From positions 52,941,501 through 53,005,500 of the forward strand of contig CM060830.1 of NCBI GenBank assembly GCA_030762175.1: 64,000 nucleotides of DNA, in the 5' to 3' direction. The notes under the pieces are model-generated. The model ran no database searches. It was not told the origin of the DNA and saw only the letters and a program-made list of their open reading frames with translations. Origin of the DNA: Metallyticus violacea (Eukaryota; Arthropoda; Insecta; Mantodea; Metallyticidae). The first letter of the stretch is position 1; the number at the start of each line of letters is the position of its first letter. The position numbers were made by a program, and so were the translations under genes. Positions 59,272-64,000 of this stretch are shown in pieces.

Positions 59272-60560
59272 CGATGACAACAATAAATGGAGAAATACGT
59301 GTGTGTGTAATCAACTCACCAGCTATGTATGTCATCCACTACGGAAGTTCTATTAAGTTGCATTTAAATAGTCAGACTGAGTTAGATCTGGTATTTAGGG
59401 ATTGCAATACCACTGAAATACTCTCTAGGGTAAAAAAAAAATAAATCTTGGAAATGGCAATGTTAAGATTTATTGTTGTAATGTAGCATTCAAAAGTGCT
59501 CTGGTCAGACATAATTAACCATTTTCTGAGTTATGAATGGCTTGTACAAATTCTGTTCATTAGCAATCATTTTGACAGTTAAAACACCAATCAAATAGAT
59601 GAGATGCCTCACTTTTATACTTTTGTGTGTTTTTGGTGTGCAAAGTCTTCCAGAAAAAAATATTTTCCACACTTTCACACCCATTCAAAAATGCTTTACA
59701 CCTTCTAAAATTGTACCCCCTGTAAAACATTTTCTTTATAAACCTAATTTAATTTTTAATAAGTTTCTGTTGTTTTTTTTATTAAATTTAATACAATAGT
59801 GCTCAAGATTTAATCTTCCTATTTTTATACCATGCCACTAATACACAAACTTACTGACTTAATCTTCCTATTTTTATACCATGCCACTAATACACAAACT
59901 TACTGACTGGCTGTCAAGTCAGAAATCCTAACTCTATCCAGTTGAAACTTATAATGAATGTCAAATAGGAATGTACCTCTTGGCTGGTATTGGAAGCTAC
60001 AATGTTATCAGTTCTCAAGCTATGCATTCAGTTGCATTACCTTTTCATTTCTTGCTATTCAATTTAATTTAATTATCAAGTAAAAATGCAATAAACTCTT
60101 CTGCGTCAAAATATTTAGAATACTCTATATGGTTTCACTTACATGAGATTTACCCAGGAGATGTTTCATGGAACAATTGTCCACATCATCAGCTGTTAAA
60201 GATTCAATTAACAGTCATTTAACAGCTGGTGATGTAGACAATTGTTCTACAAAACATGTCCTGAGTAAATCTCAGGCAAGTGAAACCTTTAGGAGTGTTC
60301 TAACATTTCAACTCAGAAAAGATCATTAATGTGCTTTCACTGTGTTCGATTCCAAATTGAATTAATATTGAAAAAATGTAATAGTTACACAGCTATTTTG
60401 AAAATACCCCAATAAGACTTACCATTATAAAATTCTCTCACTTGCTCCTTCTCTGAATTCACTGTAGTGCGACCATTTTTAGCACCTCCTGACATAACCA
60501 ATGTATAGGATGATCCAATGTGGACATTACTTGCATTCTGGATATGATATTCTACGTTAC
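47725..60560 (-). CDS. imd: IMD-like adaptor (RHIM-like motif + death domain), last three exons
   Basis: IMD is the adaptor that links PGRP receptors to FADD/Dredd and to NF-kB (Relish) in insects. Exons read right to left: 60423-60560, 56990-57147, 47725-47865; phases 1 and 0 match. 144 residues are visible. The first exon has NASNVHIGSSYTLVMSG, resembling a RHIM core (I/V-x-I/V-G). The other two give a death domain: VSPHVGENWRDVGRNL, LGQIKTEKIEYGMKE, VVYQILLEWTRNNGSG, ATIGNLSRALW. It ends in PQEDDD and TAA. No kinase or DED sequence is visible. A RHIM followed by a C-terminal death domain is the IMD plan; RIPK1-like or another death-domain adaptor is less likely. The N-terminal exon(s), including the caspase-site region, are right of the window. 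Confidence 0.8.
48300..49060 (-). pseudogene. Tc1/mariner (IS630-type) transposase relic, C-terminal part
   Basis: Minus strand: ILFTAKKCSSLKIF (position of the first D box, D lost), KVQRGHSLVGGVL (VMVWGGVS-like), FQQYSSLAHKA (second D box, D lost), SIADWPSARPDLNS (third D box) and FAIETIHAAVDDWPERL. The order is that of the insect transposase family with DWPS.SPDLNPLDY. Inactivated. Its N-terminal part is at 50998-51258. Confidence 0.75.
49083..50605 (+). mobile_element. hAT transposon relic (GTF2IRD2/ZBED5-like transposase)
   Basis: Plus strand, shifting frames: CRIQDLANYLYEQLIEEE near 49375-49425, SIAVDESNDISSM-like and GVNENLEFVEELLDLVTMKG near 49430-49560, ILNHVVEIVENAGLSW and LVLVATDGAP near 49575-49665, VALLK near 49680, IMHQENLYAK near 49727-49750, VKWL near 49895, LFLEMSE near 49980, and a C-terminal YVCEALLSAMK near 50530-50560. 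This is the block order of the GTF2IRD2-like hAT proteins. Several stops. It lies between the two halves of the Tc1/mariner relic. Confidence 0.78.
50998..51258 (-). pseudogene. Tc1/mariner transposase relic, N-terminal part
   Basis: An 86-codon open frame with MPKRSDHCVFNCERESLYRL then AIIALHRVGKSHIEIFQILK: the helix-turn-helix start of the same transposase type as 48300-49060. The order on the minus strand (N-part right, C-part left) fits one element. Confidence 0.62.
51320..52300. other. Intron stretch: no gene seen
   Basis: No recognised coding or mobile sequence; a purine-rich run lies at about 51385-51440. Confidence 0.5.
52303..53523 (-). mobile_element. Mariner element copy A (disabled)
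   Basis: TIR-like ends TAGTAGGTCCATAAGTTTCCAGCC (left) and GGCTGGAAAGTTATGAATTTATCCTCC (right); TA follows the right end but the left TA is lost. Minus-strand transposase text: VTGSKTVVLYSDLLS (first D changed to S), FWDCEGILFIDF, then IDHPPYSQDLAPSDYFPFSK (third D kept) and a C-terminus RCEKCIAIWGNYI. About 1.22 kb; a 50-odd bp deletion relative to copy B near 53170. Inside an intron of the IMD-like gene. Confidence 0.88.
54046..55268 (-). mobile_element. Mariner element copy C, a different family
   Basis: Ends AGAGGGGTGTTCTAAAGTTCT and AGAACTTTTAGAACTCCCTCG are inverted repeats; TA occurs on both outer sides (54044-54045, 55269-55270). Minus-strand transposase text: IIDETWIHHYTPQTKEQ, FWDSHD-like, HDNAPSHTSG, and YPPYLAPSNWFLFLNLKKWL (third D region deleted and changed). 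About 1.22 kb, inactivated. Confidence 0.88.
55271..56320. other. Intron stretch: no gene seen
   Basis: AT-rich with no recognised features. Confidence 0.5.
56321..56838. repeat. Tandem duplication, two diverged units of about 245-275 bp
   Basis: Unit 1 (56321-56563) and unit 2 (56564-56838) share ATTTCACxATGTGCACTACA, ATCTTAT.G.TCAA, TCTGACTTTTCAG.AA, GGAATATAT and CTGATAGCCTA, and each ends near CATTAAAATATTAAAAT. Old local duplication or two ends of an unknown element. Confidence 0.7.
56990..57147 (-). CDS. imd: IMD-like exon, first half of the death domain
   Basis: 158 nt between ATTGTAG and GAG|GTAAGT. Encodes HIRMVSPHVGENWRDVGRNL and GRLGQIKTEKIEYGMKE, with the W-R-x-(L/V)-x-R-x-L pattern typical of death-domain helix 2. 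Confidence 0.82.
57148..58241. other. Intron stretch: no gene seen
   Basis: No recognised features. Confidence 0.5.
58242..58399. repeat. Polypurine microsatellite (GAAA)n/(GGAA)n
   Basis: About 158 bp of GAAA and GGAA units with only a few pyrimidines. Open frames on both strands (poly Lys/Arg/Glu and poly Phe/Ser/Leu) are products of the repeat. Confidence 0.95.
58914..59177 (+). mobile_element. SINE family I copy, diverged, with microsatellite tail
   Basis: Head CGCCCTGGTGGTCTAGTAG and B-box GGTTCAAACTCA, body with GCTTCCTTTGGAAGGGAAG and GATGGGATGCTAATGATC. It runs directly into (ATA)n at 59176, suggesting the tail seeded the microsatellite. Confidence 0.88.
59176..59271. repeat. Compound microsatellite (AAT)n(AAC)n
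   Basis: About 66 bp of AAT units turning into about 30 bp of AAC units. Confidence 0.95.
59811..59908. repeat. Perfect 49-bp tandem duplication
   Basis: 59811-59859 and 59860-59908 are identical through all 49 bases (starting TAATCTTCCTATTTTTATAC). With no mismatch, it must be recent or a sequencing/assembly artefact. Confidence 0.95.
60094..60371. mobile_element. Palindromic PLE insertion, 278 bp, 12-bp target duplication
   Basis: Arms of about 110 bp (AAATATTTAGAATACTC... inverted as GAGTGTTCTAACATTTC) with a tail only on the right (TTCACTGTGTTCGATTCCAAATTG). Near-perfect direct repeats AAAAATGCAATA at 60082-60093 and AAAAATGTAATA at 60372-60383. Same subfamily as 17744-18840 but with the GIY-YIG arms gone. 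Lies in the intron right next to the IMD-like RHIM exon. Confidence 0.85.
60155..60195 (-). ncRNA. Hammerhead-ribozyme-like motif (PLE, left arm)
   Basis: Minus strand: CAG, CTGATGA (60186-60192), stem II around TGGA..TCCA, GAAAC (60163-60167), AT, CTC (60158-60160), CTG closing with CAG. The cleavage triplet is CTC instead of GTC, so this copy is probably dead. The plus-strand mirror at 60223-60263 has CTGGTGA and AAAAC but keeps GTC-CTG. Confidence 0.6.
60423..60560 (-). CDS. imd: IMD-like exon with RHIM-like motif
   Basis: 138 nt between TTATTATAG and AATG|GTAAG. It enters and leaves in phase 1. The motif core is NVHIGSSYTLVM; a hydrophilic linker follows (GGAKNGRTTVNSEKEQV). Confidence 0.78.
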
Positions 60561-60820
60561 CTATAATAAAGAGAGTATTACATTAATTTAAAAGAAAGAA
60601 ATTCAAGGCAGTTGACCAAACTTCACAACATATGTCAAAGATGCCCAAAGGTTTAGTATTTTTTTTAAATATTGAAACACTACAAAAATTACATGAAAAT
60701 GCCATAAATATATTATATTAGTATATTTTAATAGAGGAAGATGTTGGGAACATTATATACTACAGCAAAAAGAATTACTATGCTTTTTTGCATTTATCCC
60801 CACTCATGAATGCCCTAGAT

Positions 60821-61122
60821 CAGCGGTTCCCAAACTTCTAGCATGCATGACTGCCTTTTTGAGAATAAAATTATTGGAGACTCCCTCAGTCACTTTGCTG
60901 CTTAATAATAATTAATTTGCAAGTTTGCACACAAACTTCAAGAATTCAACATGTATTCAATTACAAGAGCATTTTTGTGCTGCTGTATACTGGTCAAATT
61001 ATCATAATGCTACATTCTTAATAAGAATGGATGTGAAAATGAAAAGTTTTTAAATATAAGTACTTTCCCCATATTCATCGGGACACCCTCAGTGGTCCAG
61101 ATCCACATTTTGGGAATTGCTG
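60821..61122. mobile_element. hAT-type MITE, 302 bp
   Basis: Terminal inverted repeats CAGCGGTTCCCAAACTT and CAGCAATTCCCAAAATGT (read inward), the typical hAT style CAG.GGTTCCCAAACT. Eight-base flanks CCCTAGAT (60813-60820) and CTATAGAT (61123-61130) agree at 6 of 8 places, as an old 8-bp duplication would. No coding capacity. Confidence 0.82.
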
Positions 61123-61856
61123 CTATAGATGAAATAATTATGAGTGCAGTAAATGTGTTGTGTTGTTCTAATGCCAATTTTCTGCATTTTAATGGTAAAG
61201 ATCTAAAGATAAGACATTTGAATGTTTAATGTTACACTAAATGGTAATGAAAAAATAACATGTTAATAAGCATTAAAATTTATGTGAAAATTTTCATTTA
61301 TTATAACAAGTGTGCATTGAATTATTATATTATATACATAAAGTCAATTTTGCTGATGTTTTCAAAAAAATTCTGTTATGCTTGTTTTGCCCAACAGTTT
61401 GCATATGTTTATATACTAGATAATAATTTTAAGAATTTCCTTTTGCTTATTCATTTTCTATTGCAATTTCTCTCACTTGGTAAAGATCCAGGTCATTGTT
61501 CTGGGACTTACACATTTGTGTTTTCACATTAAGAAAGTTTAGCAATTACCCAGTGACATAGGGAGTTGGTGGAGAGTGCTTCAAACAAAAATTATCACTG
61601 CCAATGAGCAATTTGTCACATCAGAATTTACATTACATGTAATTTTGCTTAAGTATTCCTTTATTTGTTTATTTGGGGGGAGGGTCCTGCTGCATTTAGC
61701 ATCTTTTTATACAGCAATTTTTTATAAAGTGCAATCTGCTGAATGTCGAAATGCAAATAATATTTTTAAAGTTTTTAATTATATAAATAATTTAATAATT
61801 ATTTAAATAATCTGCTTAACTCTGGTGATTATGACAGAATTTCTAATGAGAAAAAC

Positions 61857-62320
61857 TAGGAATCTATAAAATCAACTGCTTGGAATGCAACAAACTGTAT
61901 ATTGGGAGGGGGGGAAAGATGAAATATTGGAATTATGCTCAAAGAACATTGGAGAAACATCAAGTACAATCAAATAGAAAAAACTGCAGTTGCTTATCAC
62001 TTTTTGAGAGATAAACATAATACTGAAATGGAAATCAAATTGCTGAAATTAGTACAGTAATTTGGAGCTGAAAATATGGGAAGAAAAAAAATTATAAAAA
62101 ATGTAAAGAAAATACGAATTTTAATTCCCACCAGAAATAAAATTAATCCAGAAGATTATAAAATGTCCATGAGAGCAATACCAAGTCCATCCAACCACCA
62201 AGAATCCAGCAGTCGATTCACAGCTGATAATTTTGGCATTGGCCTGAAAATATGTGCTGTATAATTTAATTGTAAGTGGAGAAAAAGAGAATTAAATCAA
62301 CTCACCAGCTAATAGGAATA
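61857..62320 (+). mobile_element. PLE relic with GIY-YIG remnant
   Basis: Plus strand: LGIYKINCLECNKLYIG near 61857-61905 (GIY, CxxC, YIG kept), HWRNIKYNQIEKTAVAYHFL near 61945-62010, then frame-shifted C-terminal text and a 3' end TTAAATCAACTCACCAG like that of 18857-19075. A later mariner sits 16 bp beyond. Confidence 0.78.
62220..62260 (+). ncRNA. Hammerhead-ribozyme-like motif, decayed
   Basis: ACAG, CTGATAA (one core change, G to A), a weak stem II, GAAAA, TATGTG, then CTGT which pairs with ACAG. It stands at the 3' end of the GIY-YIG relic, the same place as at 23408. Confidence 0.45.
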
Positions 62321-62337
62321 TAAAAATAAGGGGGTTA

Positions 62338-63598
62338 CGAGGGTAAGTCCATAAGTTTCTGGCCTAACCATTTTCTATGATAAAGACAAAAACTATATTT
62401 GACTTTTCAATATGGTTACCCTTTAATGCAATACACTTCTACATCTTTGAATTAACATTTCAATCCCTCCCAAAAATAGACAGAAGCCTTTATCTGCAAA
62501 ATGGGCATAAACAGCATCCATCACTTCTTCATCACACTTAAATTTCCTTCCTCAAAGGTGCTTTTTGAGTTCTGAGAAGAGGAAATAGTCACTGGGAGCT
62601 AGATCTGGGCTTTAGGGTGGAAGGTCGATCTCCTTGAAGTCACATTTCTTCACAGCTTCCTTTGCAACGAGAGCTGTGCATAGGCCCATTGTCATAAAGA
62701 AGGTGCACACCATCACTCAGCTTTCCTTGTCTTTTCTCTTTGATCGAACCACATAGTTAGTGCAGTAGGCCAGCATACTACTGCCCATTTACTGTGGTGC
62801 TCCTCTCCTTGAAGTCAATGAAGAGCATTCCTTCACAGTCCCAAAAGATTGTGACCAAGATCTTGGTTGACTGAGTGACCTTGGCCTTTAGAGGCGGTGC
62901 TTCCCCAGATTTACGCCACTCCATTGATTCTCTTTTGGACAAGAGATCATAGTAGAGGACCACAGTTTCATCTCCTGTAACAATGGTTTGCAGAAATTCT
63001 TTCTTGTTGCCATAGCAGAGCTCCAAAATGCCTGACAACAGATGACTTGTTGTTGCTTTTGGATTGAGGATAGAAGTCTAGGCACCCATCTTGCTCAAAC
63101 CTTGTTCATGTATAATTCAAAGGAAGGACTATTGTTTTAGAAAGGCCCAACATTGCTGCTATTTCTGTAACTTTGAGCAGCCAGTCTTCCATAATTTCTC
63201 CTTCCACAATAGCAATGTTTTCAGAAGTGAACACCTCCAAGGACCAACTTGCATGCTCATCTTCAATGTTTTCTAGAGCCATTCGAAAAGGTGTGGCCCA
63301 TTCTTTTACGGTAGAATATGAGGGAGATGCTTCCCCATCCAATTGCTGTTTAATTTCATTTGGAGTAAGTCCTCCTTTTGTGAAGAATTTAATAACAGCT
63401 GGATACTCCATTTTGAATGTGTCACAATCTTCTACACATAGCCTTCTTTATACAACTATATCTGAACAACTGAACACAGCAGAGAGGAAATTACAGCTGC
63501 AATTATTTACTTAACAAATAAAGTATAACACCAAATAAGTCTTTTGTGAAGGCGATAATTCGTATCAGCTAAGCCGGAAACTTATGAATCTATCCTCG
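62338..63598 (-). mobile_element. Mariner element copy B, full-length
   Basis: 1,261 bp between CGAGGGTAAGTCCATAAGTTTC and its inverted partner ...GAAACTTATGAATCTATCCTCG; TA target duplications at 62336-62337 and 63599-63600. The minus-strand transposase starts at ATG 63411 (MEYPAVIKFFTKGG). It keeps VTGDETVVLYYDLL (first D), a LLYDNGPMH box (second D) and SPDLAPSD (third D), but stops and frameshifts in the second half break it. Nearly the same family as copy A. Confidence 0.93.
62778..63411 (-). pseudogene. Mariner copy B transposase, N-terminal and first catalytic region
   Basis: Helix-turn-helix N-terminal region 63411-63106 (about 101 codons) followed in another frame by 63038-62778 (about 86 codons) with the GDETVVLYYD box and FWDCEGMLFIDF. 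Length overall fits a 340-350 residue mariner transposase before the breaks. Confidence 0.8.
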
Positions 63599-63600
63599 TA

Positions 63601-64000
63601 TTTAGGGAAAGTGAGGAAAAAACGTTTGAGGTGGTTCAATGAACAAGTAAAGGTAATTAAATGTGTGTAAATTTTTAGAAGTGATAATTTTAACTGTCTA
63701 GATGAATCCAACATCCTAATAACTACAGTGTTGTAGATATTGGATCAACAGGACAGTGAGCAACTAAATTTGGATAAAATATTATCAGTAGAAAGATTTA
63801 TAATTATTAAATACAAAATAATAAAGGATGATAGCTGATTGTATAATTCTGTATATTGTATTTTACTTTGTAATTATTATATTGAATATTGAATAAATTG
63901 TTCATTCAACACTTATTGAAAAGGTTACAATATCTGAAGCTAGGGAGAATAAAATTCCTGTAGGTGAAATAAAAGAAATAAAACCTTAAAATGAAGAGAA
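63601..64000. other. Right edge: no gene seen
   Basis: AT-rich. The missing first exon of the IMD-like gene was searched for here and at 61130-61850 without success. Confidence 0.5.

Noticed and set aside
1..64000. LTR retrotransposon, CRISPR array or endogenous virus
   Set aside because: No long direct repeats with primer sites, no regular short repeats with spacers, and no viral protein motifs were seen.

Overview
This is an AT-rich animal nuclear window, almost certainly from an insect. It has GT-AG spliced genes with large introns, a deoxynucleoside kinase of the insect multisubstrate (dNK) type, an IMD-like adaptor, and a dense mix of Tc1/mariner, hAT, non-LTR, Penelope-like (PLE) and tRNA-derived SINE sequence. 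The order cannot be fixed from the sequence; the TE load and long introns would suit a hemimetabolous insect (inference).

Host genes. (1) The 5' end of TRAPPC8 on the minus strand: ATG at 9989, exons 9833-9989, 9540-9701 and 1069-1182, then off the left edge. (2) A complete dNK gene on the plus strand: five exons from ATG 14414 to stop 29606-29608, 224 residues, with every active-site residue compared to Drosophila dNK kept. (3) The 3' part of an IMD-like gene on the minus strand: exons 60423-60560, 56990-57147 and 47725-47865, with a RHIM-like motif followed by a death domain; its first exon(s) lie beyond the right edge. All splice phases agree. TRAPPC8 and dNK are divergent, and each has a CpG-richer stretch upstream.

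Layout. 1-930: 3' end of a jockey-like element. 1-10 kb: TRAPPC8 and its 8.4-kb intron, with an RTE-like relic split by a jockey-like insertion, two SINEs and a palindromic PLE remnant. 10-14 kb: intergenic. 14.4-29.6 kb: dNK, whose introns hold a non-LTR relic, a run of PLE insertions, a mariner relic and a Tc1 relic. 29.7-47.7 kb: intergenic, mostly SINEs, TE relics and simple repeats. 47.7-60.6 kb: IMD-like gene, whose introns hold a broken Tc1/mariner relic around a hAT relic, two mariner-family elements and a SINE. 60.6-64 kb: a hAT-type MITE, a PLE relic and a 1.26-kb mariner with TA target duplications.

Most interesting system: a PLE lineage with a GIY-YIG nuclease whose 3' ends carry hammerhead-ribozyme-like motifs (CTGANGA, a stem-loop, GAAAC, 2 nt, a GTH cleavage triplet, and a closing stem I). 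One motif starts just after the stop codon of the GIY-YIG ORF. Several insertions are asymmetric palindromes carrying two such motifs in opposite orientation, flanked by 12-14 bp direct repeats. Hammerheads are already known from PLEs; the palindromic two-ribozyme form is the part worth testing.
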